Of a stretch of 64,000 nucleotides of DNA, positions 27,642-38,061 are shown one piece after another. The notes under the pieces are model-generated. The model saw only the letters and a program-made list of their open reading frames with translations. It was not told the origin of the DNA and searched no databases. Numbering within the stretch: position 1 is the first letter of the stretch; every line of letters starts with the position of its first letter. Source of the stretch: Thalassorhabdomicrobium marinisediminis (GTDB lineage: Bacteria > Pseudomonadota > Alphaproteobacteria > Rhodobacterales > Rhodobacteraceae); contig NZ_QCYG01000004.1 in assembly GCF_003072065.1 (NCBI RefSeq), positions 124,001 through 188,000 of the forward strand. The letters are read 5' to 3'. Position numbers and translations under genes: made by a program.

Positions 27642-28430
27642 ATGCTCAAACTCAAAACCGCACCGTCGATTGGCATCTTCTGTCTGACCATCACGCTGTT
27701 CGGCATCGTCGTGGCGACCGGGGTGGAATATGTCTTCTACCCCGAAGCCTATGCGGACAGCGTCGCTGGCAAAAAGGCGGTGATTGTCGTCACCATCGCG
27801 GTGCCGGTGTCCTTCGTGTTGGCATTGATCATCCGACGCAACACCTTGCTGGCGGAAGAACTGTTGCACCTTGTGAACCGGGACCGTTTGACCGACGTGG
27901 CCACGCGCGACTTCTTCTTCGCGCGGCTCAAGATGGACGCAGACTCCTACGGCGTGTCGCTGATGATCGACATCGATCATTTCAAGGTGGTGAACGACAG
28001 CCACGGCCATCTGGTGGGCGACCGGGTGATCGCGCAGGTCGCGCAAACCTTGAGCGCTCAGTTACGCGAAGAAGATATCGTCTGCCGCTTCGGGGGGGAG
28101 GAGTTCCTCGTCTTCCTGCGCAAGGCGACGCCAGACGAAGGATGGGCCGTGGCGGAACGGATCCGCAAGGCGGTGCAGGACACGGTGATCCTCGGCAATG
28201 GCGGCCAGATCGGCGTGACCGTCTCGGTGGGTGGTGCACTGAAACACCAGCTTGAGGAGATCGAGGAGGCGATCAAACGCGCCGACGTCTGCCTTTACGA
28301 AGCCAAGCGCAACGGCCGCAACCGCACGGTCGTGGCATGGCCCATGGCAGCCGCCAGCGCAGGCCCGGACGGTGCAGCACCCCCTTTCGTGCCACGCAGC
28401 AGCGACGCAACCGACCGGCGTGCCTCTTAA
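27642..28430 (+). CDS. Membrane-anchored diguanylate cyclase (GGDEF)
   Basis: Makes c-di-GMP from two GTP. The 262-residue protein has two N-terminal membrane segments (residues 9-28 and 47-65) and a GGDEF domain: DRLTDVATRDFFF, MIDIDHFKVVNDSHGH and the active-site GGEEF near residue 150. A product-inhibition I site, RxxD (REED), sits five residues before GGEEF, so feedback inhibition is expected. The C-terminal 30 residues are a disordered Ala/Pro-rich tail. ATG 27642 follows AAGAGGG. A PilZ protein, a possible receptor, is encoded at 4.4 kb. Confidence 0.93.
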   Translation: MLKLKTAPSIGIFCLTITLFGIVVATGVEYVFYPEAYADSVAGKKAVIVVTIAVPVSFVLALIIRRNTLLAEELLHLVNRDRLTDVATRDFFFARLKMDADSYGVSLMIDIDHFKVVNDSHGHLVGDRVIAQVAQTLSAQLREEDIVCRFGGEEFLVFLRKATPDEGWAVAERIRKAVQDTVILGNGGQIGVTVSVGGALKHQLEEIEEAIKRADVCLYEAKRNGRNRTVVAWPMAAASAGPDGAAPPFVPRSSDATDRRAS

Positions 28431-28511
28431 AGGCGCGCTTTGCCCCGACATGAACGAATTGCCCCGGCCAGCGCCGACGGGTAGTCATGGGGCAAAGAAG
28501 GAGTGTCGCCC

Positions 28512-29642
28512 ATGTCGCATGAACCAAGCCAGAGCGTCGATCCCAACGGATTGATGGAGTTTTCGGTCGTTTTCACGGACCGGTCGTTGAACCACATGTC
28601 GAAGGTCTTCCAGGGCGTGATGACCGATCTGCACGGGATGCTATGCGACGTCTATCAGGCGGACGGCGTGGCCATCGTGCCCGGGGGCGGAACCTATGGC
28701 ATGGAAGCGGTGGCGCGGCAGTTCGGGGCCGGGGCCCATGCGATGATCGTGCGCAACGGCTGGTTTTCCTACCGCTGGAGCCAGATTTTCGAGGCGGGCG
28801 GTTTTGCCGGGGAAACAACTGTTTTCAAGGCCCGCCAGACCGGCAACGACAGCCGCGCCCCCTTCGCGCCCGCCCCCATAGAAGAGGTGACGGCGGCCAT
28901 CCGTGACGCCAAGCCCGACGTGGTCTTCGCCCCCCATGTGGAAACCAGCGCCGGGATCATCCTGCCCGACGACTACATCAGGGCGCTGGCGAGTGCCGCC
29001 CATGAGGTGGGGGCGCTGATGGTGCTCGACTGTATCGCCTCGGGGTGTGTCTGGGTCGACATGAAGGACAGCGGCGTGGACGTGCTGATCTCGGCGCCGC
29101 AGAAGGGCTGGTCGAGCAGCCCCTCGGCCGGCTTGGTCATGTTCTCGGACCGCGCGTTGACACGGCTGGAGGAGACCACGTCGGACAGTTTCGCGATGGA
29201 TCTGAAGAAGTGGCGCGCGATCATGGAAGCCTATCTGAACGGGGGGCATGCCTATCACGCGACCATGCCCACGGACGCGCTGCGCGATTTCCGCGACACC
29301 ATGCAAGAGACGGCCGAACTTGGCTTTGATGCCATGCGCAAAGCCCAGTGGGATCTGGGGGAGCGTGTGCGGAGCTATTTCGCCGAAAAGGGGCTGACCA
29401 GCGTCGCCGCCGAAGGATTCGGCGCGCCGGGCGTCGTGGTCAGCTACACCGACGACCCGGACGTGCAGAACGGATCGAAGTTCGCAGCCGTAGGCATGCA
29501 GATCGCCGCGGGCGTGCCCTTGGCGGTGGATGAACCGGACGATTTTCGCACCTTCCGCATCGGCCTGTTCGGCATCGACAAGCTGCGCGACGTGGACGCG
29601 ACCTTTGCCAAATTCAAATCGGTGGCCGATCAGGTCCTCTGA
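28512..29642 (+). CDS. Class V aminotransferase (alanine/serine-glyoxylate type)
   Basis: PLP-dependent fold type I aminotransferase of the class V family, 376 residues. Visible are the VPGGGTYGMEAVAR phosphate-binding region near residue 58, FAPHVETSAGI, VLDCIASGCVWVDM and the PLP lysine in ISAPQKGWSSSPSAG near residue 200. The family transfers amino groups from alanine or serine to glyoxylate; the exact substrates cannot be decided. ATG 28512 follows AAGAAGGAG with good spacing. It stands alone between the diguanylate cyclase and MATE genes. Confidence 0.87.
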   Translation: MSHEPSQSVDPNGLMEFSVVFTDRSLNHMSKVFQGVMTDLHGMLCDVYQADGVAIVPGGGTYGMEAVARQFGAGAHAMIVRNGWFSYRWSQIFEAGGFAGETTVFKARQTGNDSRAPFAPAPIEEVTAAIRDAKPDVVFAPHVETSAGIILPDDYIRALASAAHEVGALMVLDCIASGCVWVDMKDSGVDVLISAPQKGWSSSPSAGLVMFSDRALTRLEETTSDSFAMDLKKWRAIMEAYLNGGHAYHATMPTDALRDFRDTMQETAELGFDAMRKAQWDLGERVRSYFAEKGLTSVAAEGFGAPGVVVSYTDDPDVQNGSKFAAVGMQIAAGVPLAVDEPDDFRTFRIGLFGIDKLRDVDATFAKFKSVADQVL

Positions 29643-29730
29643 CCCGCGCAAAGGTGCCTTGCGCGTGCCGCATTGAAATGCTGCGCGCGCAGGCTGGACG
29701 AGGTTGGGGTTTGGGCATAAGCCATTTGAC

Positions 29731-31146
29731 ATGTCCATGTCCGACCCCCTCTTGCGGCCTGCGCCGACCCCCTACCGCGAGCATACCGGCCGCCTGTTGA
29801 AGCTCGGGCTGCCGCTTGTGGGGGCGAATCTGGCGGGATTCTCGATCCACATGACCGATACGATCATGTTGGGCTGGTACTCCGTCACCTCGCTTGCAGC
29901 GGCGACCGTGGCGACCGGTCTGTGGTTCGTGATCTTCATCATCGGCGCGGGATTCGGCCGCGCGGTGACGCCGATGGTCGCGGAAGCCGTGGAGCAGGGC
30001 GACGAGACGCGATCGCGGCGGGTCACGCGGATGGCGCTGTGGCTGTCGGCGATCTATGCGGCGCTGTTGCTGGTGCCCTTCATGTATGGCGAGGCCTTCC
30101 TTCTGTTGATCGGGCAGGAAGCCGTCGTCGCGGCCGAGGGCGGGCTTTATTTGCGCATCGCGGTATTGGGCATGTTCCCGGCCATGGGCGCGCAGGTGAT
30201 GCGGTCCTATCTGGGGGCGCAGGAACTCACCGCTGTGCAGCTGTGGATTACGTTGGTGGCCTTAGCGGCCAATGCGGTGGTGAACTACGCGCTGATTTTC
30301 GGCCGCTTGGGCGCACCCGAGCTGGGCATCGAGGGGGCGGCCATCGCCTCGGTGATCATTCAGGTCCTGCAGGTCGTGGCCCTGATGGTCTATGCCCAAA
30401 AGCGTCTGCCCGAAGCCGAGCTGTTCCGCCGCATGTGGCGCATCGACGTGGAAGCCATGTGGCAGGTGTTCCGCTTGGGATTGCCGATCGGGCTGACGTC
30501 ATTTGCCGAAAGCGGCATGTTCCTTGCGTCGTCGGTGATGATGGGCTGGATCGGCACGATCGAACTGGCCGCCCACGGCATCGCCATGCAACTGACAGCG
30601 TTCATGTTCATGTTCCACGTCGGAATGGCCGAGGCCGCGACCATCCGGGCCAGCCGCCAGTTCGGCGCCCGCAACGAGGTCGAGCTGCGCCGGGGCGCCT
30701 TTGCCGCCTATGGTGTGTCGCTGGCCTTCGGGGTGCTGGTGGTCGTGCTTTTCGTGCTGGCCCCGGCTTTTTTCGTATCGCTGTTTCTGGACCCCAGCGA
30801 TCCGGCCCGCGATGCGGTGCTTGCCCTTGGCGTCGTGCTGGTGATGATGTCGGCGCTGTTCCAGTTCGTCGATGCCGGGCAAGTGGTGGCCTTGTCGGTG
30901 TTGCGCGGGGTGCAGGACACGCAGGTGCCCATGTGGTTGGCGATCATCAGCTATTGGTGTGTTGGCATGCCCACGGGCTATGTCATGGCCTTCGTGCTGG
31001 GGCTTGGCCCCGTGGGGCTGTGGCTGGGGTTGACCGTGGGGCTGGGGGCGGCGGCGATTCTGCTGAGCCACCGGTTCTGGACGCGGTCGGCACATATCGC
31101 CCGACCGGTTGCGCGCGAGGCAGGCGGTGCGCCGATTTTGAAATAA
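29731..31146 (+). CDS. MATE-family multidrug efflux transporter
   Basis: A 471-residue membrane protein with twelve hydrophobic segments in two six-helix bundles. The N-terminal signature GLPLVGANLAGFSIHMTDTIMLGWYS and the second-bundle counterpart GLPIGLTSFAESGMFLASSVMMG are typical of NorM-like MATE antiporters, which export cationic drugs using Na+ or H+ gradients. Two ATG codons (29731, 29737) are possible starts and neither has a clear ribosome site. The last codons are part of a perfect hairpin. Confidence 0.92.
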   Translation: MSMSDPLLRPAPTPYREHTGRLLKLGLPLVGANLAGFSIHMTDTIMLGWYSVTSLAAATVATGLWFVIFIIGAGFGRAVTPMVAEAVEQGDETRSRRVTRMALWLSAIYAALLLVPFMYGEAFLLLIGQEAVVAAEGGLYLRIAVLGMFPAMGAQVMRSYLGAQELTAVQLWITLVALAANAVVNYALIFGRLGAPELGIEGAAIASVIIQVLQVVALMVYAQKRLPEAELFRRMWRIDVEAMWQVFRLGLPIGLTSFAESGMFLASSVMMGWIGTIELAAHGIAMQLTAFMFMFHVGMAEAATIRASRQFGARNEVELRRGAFAAYGVSLAFGVLVVVLFVLAPAFFVSLFLDPSDPARDAVLALGVVLVMMSALFQFVDAGQVVALSVLRGVQDTQVPMWLAIISYWCVGMPTGYVMAFVLGLGPVGLWLGLTVGLGAAAILLSHRFWTRSAHIARPVAREAGGAPILK

Positions 31147-31188
31147 AATCGGCGGCCTCCGGCGGGGATATTTGTAAAGCAAAGATGA
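31131..31188 (+). repeat. Terminator-like hairpin plus dispersed-element core, variant copy D
   Basis: GCCGATTTT (31131-31139) and AAAATCGGC (31145-31153) form a perfect nine-base stem that includes the MATE stop codon. Directly after it comes CCTCCGGCGGGGATATTT then GTAAAGCAAAGATGAA (31156-31188), the same core that ends the elements near 45436 and 63353. The GGGGGC hairpin of the other copies is absent here. Confidence 0.6.
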
Positions 31189-31201
31189 ACGGGCGGGGCG
31201 C

Positions 31202-31618
31202 CTATTCGGCGGCGTCCTGACCTTTGAGCAGCCGGTCGGCCTTCTTGCGCACCAGAAGCGAGCGCAGGTCGTGCATGGCCAGCAAGAGCGCGTCGGTCAC
31301 CTCTTCCAGTTGGTCGTCGCTGGCCTTGGACTGCACCCATTGCGTGGTGATGTTGAGGTAGTCGACCGCGCGGTGAATGTCGTCGATGTCGCGCCGGGCG
31401 AGCAGGGCACGCCGGTCCGCCATCCAGCGCTCGATCTCGGCCAGATCCTCGGGGGTGAGGGTCCGGTCGCCTTGGGGTTTCACCTCTCCGTTCTTGATGT
31501 TGATCACCGCGATCTGGTCCATCTCGATCCGGCGCTGGCGGTTCTCGGTGTCCACACGGAAGACCGCAGCGCCGTTTTCGCGGACGCGGAAGTAATAGTC
31601 GGGAAGTTCTGCGCCCAT
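31202..31618 (-). CDS. Conserved-looking protein of unknown function
   Basis: A 138-residue cytoplasmic protein that I cannot place in a family. The N-terminal half is beta-rich (YYFRVRENGAAVFRVDTENRQRR), the C-terminal half is helical and charged (LTPEDLAEIERWMADRRALLARRD ... RSLLVRKKADRLL). A good ribosome site AAGAGGGTGA precedes the ATG. It lies about 60 bases downstream of aspC on the same strand and could be its operon partner. Codon use and G+C match the neighbours, so it looks like a genuine gene. Confidence 0.75.
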   Translation of the reverse strand: MGAELPDYYFRVRENGAAVFRVDTENRQRRIEMDQIAVINIKNGEVKPQGDRTLTPEDLAEIERWMADRRALLARRDIDDIHRAVDYLNITTQWVQSKASDDQLEEVTDALLLAMHDLRSLLVRKKADRLLKGQDAAE

Positions 31619-31678
31619 GGCGTCACCCTCTTGCAGCGGTGGTTCAGTTTAGCAAGGCGGTGTCGCTGCCGCCAGAGT

Positions 31679-33362
<1,684 letters not shown>

Positions 33363-33366
<4 letters not shown>

Positions 33367-33638
33367 GTGAGCCCCTGGACGTGATGCGCAAACGGCTGCA
33401 CATGCGGTCGATCCGGCGTGGCATCAAGGAAATGGACCTGATCCTGACAGAGTTTTCCCGGCAGCATCTGGCGACCCTGTCGCAGACCGAGCTGGAACTG
33501 TATGATGCCTTGCTGTCGGAAAGCGATCATGACCTGTATCAATGGGTCAGCGGGCAGGCGGAGGAACCGGCGCGGTATCGCGCGCTGATGGACCTGATCC
33601 GGGCCAATTCGGTCGGGCTGACGCGGCCTGCGGAATAA
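33363..33638 (+). CDS. sdhE: FAD assembly factor SdhE (succinate dehydrogenase assembly)
   Basis: A small helical protein (91 residues) of the SdhE/Sdh5 family, which promotes covalent flavinylation of SdhA. The RGxxE signature is present as RSIRRGIKEMDLIL near residue 18, followed by the typical LELYDALLSESDHDLYQW motif. The ATG overlaps the stop of the preceding regulator. The succinate dehydrogenase genes are not in this window. Confidence 0.92.
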
Positions 33639-33730
33639 GGCGCAAGGTTGCGACAAATTTCGGGCGATTTAAGGGATTGTTTTACCTCTGCATGGCACTG
33701 ACGTCGTAGAAAATTGCGACGGAGACTCTG

Positions 33731-34246
33731 ATGAGCTTGCATTCCCTGCCCACGACCCCGCCTGCGCCCCCGCGCGGGGCCGATGCCGAATTCATGAACA
33801 CCTATCTGGACACGCTGACGCTGGTGGAACGGCTGCACCGGCTGTTGCTCGATGTCATCAAGGATGAGTTCGAGCGCGTCGGCGTGTTGGACATCAACGC
33901 CGTTCAGGCGCTTTTGCTGTTCAACATCGGCGACAACGAAGTCACCGCCGGAGAGCTCAAAAGCCGCGGTTATTATCAAGGCAGCAACGTGAGCTACAAC
34001 CTCAAGAAGCTGGTCGACATGGGTTACATGCACCACCAGCGGTGCGAGGTGGACCGCCGGTCAGTGCGGGTGCGTCTGACCGAGAAGGGCCGCACGATCC
34101 GTGATGTGGTGGCGCGGCTGTTTGCCGGGCATGCGACGGGCTTGCAAGAGAAGGGCGTGCTGGACATGAACGGTCTGGATGAGATCGCCACCGCCCTGCG
34201 GCGGGTTGAGCGGTATTGGACGGACCAGATCCGCTACATCTATTGA
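33731..34246 (+). CDS. ldtR: LdtR-type MarR-family winged-helix regulator
   Basis: A 171-residue winged-helix protein similar to LdtR of Rhizobiales/Liberibacter: LVERLHRLLLDVIKDEFERVG, DINAVQALLLFNIGDNEVTAGELKSRGYYQGSNVSYNLKKLV (recognition helix) and CEVDRRSVRVRLTEKG wing, each an expected family segment. In relatives it controls an L,D-transpeptidase gene and cell-envelope or stress responses; no such target is next to it here. The 92-base upstream region holds several A/T-rich blocks that may be its own operator, but I cannot define a site. Confidence 0.82.
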   Translation: MSLHSLPTTPPAPPRGADAEFMNTYLDTLTLVERLHRLLLDVIKDEFERVGVLDINAVQALLLFNIGDNEVTAGELKSRGYYQGSNVSYNLKKLVDMGYMHHQRCEVDRRSVRVRLTEKGRTIRDVVARLFAGHATGLQEKGVLDMNGLDEIATALRRVERYWTDQIRYIY

Positions 34247-34253
34247 GCGGCAC

Positions 34254-35075
34254 CTAGTGGGTCGTGACGAGCTGGCCGATGGCCATGGCCTGCAACTCGC
34301 GCAGCAGCTTACGTCGCATCGCTGTGGCATAATCATCGAACCCTTGCGCGACTTCGACGAAGGCCGCGGGGCCACGAATGACATAGGCGGTGTAATAGGC
34401 CGCCAGTTCATGGGTTTGCGGGTCCATCCCGCCGTCGGGCGCATCCCCGGTGCCGGGGCCGATCACAAGGCCGTTGACGGTGACAGGCGCGCCCGCGTCG
34501 GGGATATCCTGCGGCCGACGTCCGGTGTTGCCCCGCCCGTCGCCGGACAAATCCAGCGTGCGGGTCCAGCAGGCGGGGCGCTGATCCAGCAGCGCCAGAC
34601 CGTAGCGCAGCGCCTCGCCCAGTCCGGTGCTGGGGCCCATCTCGGCCCGGTCGGTGCGGCGCAACCGCCGTTGCACCTCGGCCAGGGTTTCGGCGTCGCG
34701 GATGGACATCCAGTCGATCACCAGCCGCTGGTCGGTCGGATCGGACCATTCGAACACCGCCAGATCGACAGTGCCGCCCGCGGGATCGAGCAGCGCCGCC
34801 GCCACCTCGGCATCCCCGAGCGCTGTGGCCAGACCGTCAAGCTGCAACCGGTATTCGCGGGCGTCCACGGACCCGGACACATCCAGCCCGAGGGCCAGCG
34901 CTTGCCGGCAGGGGGTCTGCGCCGCCACCGGGTCGGCCAGCGCGCAAACCGCCGCGAGGGTCAGACCCCGCGGCAGCCAGCCGGACAGGCGCGACCGGCA
35001 ACGCGCTGCGGTGCGCTTACCAGTGACCGGTATTCTCCATGCTGGCCCAGGGCTCTTGCGGGGGCAGGCTCTCAC
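34254..35075 (-). CDS. DUF1194 protein (von Willebrand factor A-like, exported)
   Basis: A vWA-like protein with a MIDAS-type motif (ALGLDVSGSVDAREY), LAVFEWSD, LSGDGRGNTG and GLVIGPGTG, as in DUF1194 proteins of Rhodobacteraceae. A hydrophobic stretch (GLTLAAVCALADPVAAQ) looks like a signal peptide ending at AAQ-T. The start is unclear: there is no ATG, GTG or TTG between the gloA stop and the signal sequence, so I use GTG 35075, inside gloA by 59 bases and with AGGAAG too close. A CTG start is the alternative. Substrate or partner unknown. Confidence 0.72.
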   Translation of the reverse strand: MRACPRKSPGPAWRIPVTGKRTAARCRSRLSGWLPRGLTLAAVCALADPVAAQTPCRQALALGLDVSGSVDAREYRLQLDGLATALGDAEVAAALLDPAGGTVDLAVFEWSDPTDQRLVIDWMSIRDAETLAEVQRRLRRTDRAEMGPSTGLGEALRYGLALLDQRPACWTRTLDLSGDGRGNTGRRPQDIPDAGAPVTVNGLVIGPGTGDAPDGGMDPQTHELAAYYTAYVIRGPAAFVEVAQGFDDYATAMRRKLLRELQAMAIGQLVTTH

Positions 35076-35451
35076 CTTCCTGCAAAAGCTCGATCGAGAT
35101 GTTGTCAGGGCTGCGCACAAAGGCCATGTGCCCGTCGCGCGGCGGACGGTTGATGGTGACGCCGTTGTCCATGAGTTTCTGGCACAGATCATAGATGTTG
35201 TCGCAGCGATAGGCGAGGTGCCCGAAATGGCGGCTGTCCGACGGCAGGCCATCATCGCCGTCCCAGTTGTAGGTCAGCTCAACATCGTTGTGTCCGTCTG
35301 CCTGATCCGGCGGGCACAGGAACACCAGCGTGAACCGGCCCTTTTCGTTTTCCATGCGCTTGCGCTCGACCAGGCCGAGCAGCTTGAAGAAGTCGATCGT
35401 CGCATCAAGGTCTTTGACGCGCACCATGGTGTGCAAATATTTAAGGGACAT
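35017..35451 (-). CDS. gloA: Lactoylglutathione lyase (glyoxalase I)
   Basis: Converts the methylglyoxal-glutathione hemithioacetal to S-lactoylglutathione. The 144 residues hold the four metal ligands at the expected places: His in YLHTMVRV, Glu in DVELTYNW, His in HFGHLAYR and Glu in SIELLQ. The ATG at 35451 follows GGAG. Its 3' end lies within the likely 5' end of the DUF1194 gene, which suggests translational coupling. Confidence 0.94.
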   Translation of the reverse strand: MSLKYLHTMVRVKDLDATIDFFKLLGLVERKRMENEKGRFTLVFLCPPDQADGHNDVELTYNWDGDDGLPSDSRHFGHLAYRCDNIYDLCQKLMDNGVTINRPPRDGHMAFVRSPDNISIELLQEGESLPPQEPWASMENTGHW

Positions 35452-35508
35452 GTGAACTCCTGTGTTGGGTTGCGGCACCCTAACACGCCGTGCAGCGGGG
35501 GCCAGAGG

Positions 35509-36882
35509 TCAGAAGCTGGAGCGGATGCCGATGTTCAGGGAATATTCGCTGGTCTGGAAACGGCTCACGTTGCTTTGCGTGTCCTGCACGCCCAGCGTGG
35601 CGACCGGAACGAACCCTGCATATTCAAGGGTGTCGACGACTGCGGACAGACTGCCGAACCAGCGCGTGTCGGTCCGGCCATCGGGCACTTTGAAGATGAT
35701 CCGGTAATCGGCATAATGGGTCCGGCTGGCCCCGAGCGAGGCGGACAGTTGGAACGGACCCACGGGATCGGCGAAGGCGTAACTAAGCCGCGCGGTGACC
35801 GCTTCGTAGCGTTCGTTCGGACTGTCCGAGATTTGTTCTTCGTGCGAGAGTTGCAGCGTTGTCCGGTTGCCGCTCTCTGCGCGATAGGCAAGCTTGGTGC
35901 TCAGGGTCCGACGCAGGTTCGAGCGGCGGCTGCGACCCTGCAGATCGGTCCTTTGCACCTCGCTTGTGACTTCGGCACGGGTTTGCGGGGTCAGCGCCTG
36001 TCCATAGGACAAAATCCCGTTGATGTAGTTCGTCTTATGTACGCCGCCGAACCAACTCGACCCGACCGTGGCCTGGGTGGTGACAAAACCCTCCGCAAGC
36101 CGGCGTTCGTCGCGCAGGCCCAGCTCGAGCCGCTGCGATCCGAAGTCCGAATTCTCGCTCGTGGGCGAGGTTTCGTGGGCCGCGTCAGAGAGCCAGACCG
36201 CGCGGGCATAGGCCCGGCCAGTTACGCTTGTGCGATGGGCCGGCCCGCGGGAGATGGCATAGGCGAGCCGCACATCCGCGGTGGCCGAGACCCCCGGAAG
36301 CGCTTGCGCATCGCCGCTCAGCACGCCCACAAAGGGCAGCCCGTCGATGATGTTCAACTCGGTTTCGCTGCCGCCGTTCACGTTGTTCGACGGCGCGATG
36401 GAAAAGCCCAGCGACACGGACAAGGGATTGAGCCGCCGGATCCCACGATAGTCGGTCTGCGTCTGGCGATAGGCCCGGTCGTCCGGCGCATTCGCGGCCG
36501 CGCGCCGCAGCCAGACCTGCGACAGGGTGTAGCGTTCTTCGTTTGCGGCGGCGAGGGCGGTCAGGCGCGCGGCCTCGTAGCGGTCTTCGGGCGTGTCGGA
36601 CAACCGATAGGCCCGCGCCCCCGCAAGGCGGCCTTCGCGCCCCGAGCCCAACTGCGGCTGCGCCGCCGCCAGAACGATCAGGGCGGCGCGGTCATCGGTG
36701 TTGGCATTAAGCAAAGCCTGCGCAAAATCCCGGGCCAGTTCGAACTGGCCCGAGAGCACCGCCTGCCGCGCCGCGATGCGGCCATCTTCAAGGCTGAGAT
36801 GGAACGTCTCGGCGGGTGATGACGTGGTCAGTCCGACCAGAAGCGTGGCTGCGGCAAGATTACGATGGATTGACCGATGCAC
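35509..36882 (-). CDS. Outer membrane SLAM/DUF560 protein (type XI secretion translocon)
   Basis: Predicted outer-membrane barrel that would move the neighbouring lipoprotein to the cell surface. Signal peptide (HRSIHRNLAAATLLVGLTTSSPA), then a helical TPR-like region (residues 25-150: ARQAVLSGQFELARDFAQALL, AARLTALAAANEERYTLSQ), then about 300 residues of alternating beta strands with aromatic belts (LSVSLGFSIAPSNNVNGGSETEL, RTSVTGRAYARAVW, FQLSASLGASRTHYADYRI) ending in a C-terminal Phe, as in surface lipoprotein assembly modifiers. GTG 36882 is preferred for a GAGGA site and overlaps the lipoprotein gene by 23 bases; GTG 36909 is possible. Confidence 0.78.
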   Translation of the reverse strand: MHRSIHRNLAAATLLVGLTTSSPAETFHLSLEDGRIAARQAVLSGQFELARDFAQALLNANTDDRAALIVLAAAQPQLGSGREGRLAGARAYRLSDTPEDRYEAARLTALAAANEERYTLSQVWLRRAAANAPDDRAYRQTQTDYRGIRRLNPLSVSLGFSIAPSNNVNGGSETELNIIDGLPFVGVLSGDAQALPGVSATADVRLAYAISRGPAHRTSVTGRAYARAVWLSDAAHETSPTSENSDFGSQRLELGLRDERRLAEGFVTTQATVGSSWFGGVHKTNYINGILSYGQALTPQTRAEVTSEVQRTDLQGRSRRSNLRRTLSTKLAYRAESGNRTTLQLSHEEQISDSPNERYEAVTARLSYAFADPVGPFQLSASLGASRTHYADYRIIFKVPDGRTDTRWFGSLSAVVDTLEYAGFVPVATLGVQDTQSNVSRFQTSEYSLNIGIRSSF

Positions 36883-37858
36883 AGATGGGATCCTCACCGG
36901 GTTGTCCACATTGCGTCAGGACGAAGACGCCGAATTCGTCTTCGCTCTCGATGCCCGGAATCGTGTCCCCATCAAGGTGCACGACGCCCGCGACACCCGC
37001 AGCCTCGGTCCCGCCGAAGGTCCCCCCGTATGAGCCGATCCCCTCTTGTGCGGGGTTCTCGGCCGTGCCGAAGAACGTGCCTTCATCGGTGATGTCAGCC
37101 GGAATAAGATAGACGTCTTCCAATTCGTTCCCGCCGATGAGCGCCTGCAATGCCGGATCAAGGTTGACGAAGGCCCGGTTGTAGATGGCACCGTTGACCT
37201 GATTGTCGCCAAAATCCGCATTAAGGAAAATGTCACCGGTGATCTGCGCGGATTGATCCGGCAAGAGCGCAGGATCGGCGCCGGGTGGGGGCGTCATCAG
37301 TTCGTTTCCATCGGCGTTCAGATTGGACAACCCCGCATAGGTGCCGGCGTAACTGACAAGTCCGGTGTCGTTCGGGCCCGAGCCCGGGGTGTAGTCGCCG
37401 TCGGTGGCATAGAAGCCGCCGCCGAAGAACTTGGTGAACTGGCCGCCGTCCATCACGACCGCGCCAAGCACCGATCCGTCGTTGCTTTGCGCCACGATGG
37501 CGACGAACATCCGGTCCAGCGCGTCATCCTGATAGCTGAAAACCTCGTACCCCGGGGCAAGGGCGGTCAGCGCGGCGTTCGGCGTGTAGTCCTGCTGCGG
37601 AATGTCCGAATCCGTGCGGTCCAGCGCCAGCATATCCACCGACAGGGTGCCCGGGTCCGATCCGGTCCCCGGAACATAGGCCACCGATTGCAGGTTGTCG
37701 GCGAGGGCGAGGGGGATCCCTTCGGAGGAGACCTCTTCGCCTTCCTCGATGACGGGGGTTTCGGGGTCTTCTACGACCGGCTCTTGGTTAAATGGGTTTT
37801 CACTGTCGCACGCGGCAAGGGCGGCGGTCAGGCCGAGGGCCATGAAAAGTCTGCTCAT
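36860..37858 (-). CDS. Lipoprotein with TbpB-like barrel motif, predicted cargo of the SLAM protein
   Basis: A 332-residue lipoprotein: signal sequence with lipobox LAAC (Cys17), then a Glu/Pro/Asp-rich flexible linker (to about residue 45) and a Gly-rich beta domain. The segments YAGTYAGLS, INGAIYNR-like (VNGAIYNRAF), GTFFGTAE and GSYGGTFGGTEAAGVAGVV follow the pattern of the small beta barrel of transferrin-binding-protein-like (TbpB_B_D) lipoproteins. A Cys pair sits near the C terminus (TQCGQPGEDPICAS). Overlap with the SLAM gene supports the cargo role. Ligand unknown; haem, metal or host/particle binding are all possible. Confidence 0.78.
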   Translation of the reverse strand: MSRLFMALGLTAALAACDSENPFNQEPVVEDPETPVIEEGEEVSSEGIPLALADNLQSVAYVPGTGSDPGTLSVDMLALDRTDSDIPQQDYTPNAALTALAPGYEVFSYQDDALDRMFVAIVAQSNDGSVLGAVVMDGGQFTKFFGGGFYATDGDYTPGSGPNDTGLVSYAGTYAGLSNLNADGNELMTPPPGADPALLPDQSAQITGDIFLNADFGDNQVNGAIYNRAFVNLDPALQALIGGNELEDVYLIPADITDEGTFFGTAENPAQEGIGSYGGTFGGTEAAGVAGVVHLDGDTIPGIESEDEFGVFVLTQCGQPGEDPICASVNPS

Positions 37859-38061
37859 ATCAACTGTCCCAATAATAGAATAGTGCGCAATTTCGCGTCA
37901 TTGCCGCCATAGTCCTGCGATGGGAATTTCAAGTCAACGACGCAGTCGCAGGGGAACCGCATGATGTGGCATTTTCGCGGTTGTTTCGGGCAGATATGGT
38001 ATATCGGACACTCTTGAGCAGAATCACCGCCCCCAAACGCAAGACCAAAGGACCCATCCCC

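Noticed and set aside
34627-36819. 730-codon plus-strand open frame
   Set aside because: Antisense to DUF1194, gloA and the SLAM-like gene, all of which have recognisable motifs; no domain in the product.
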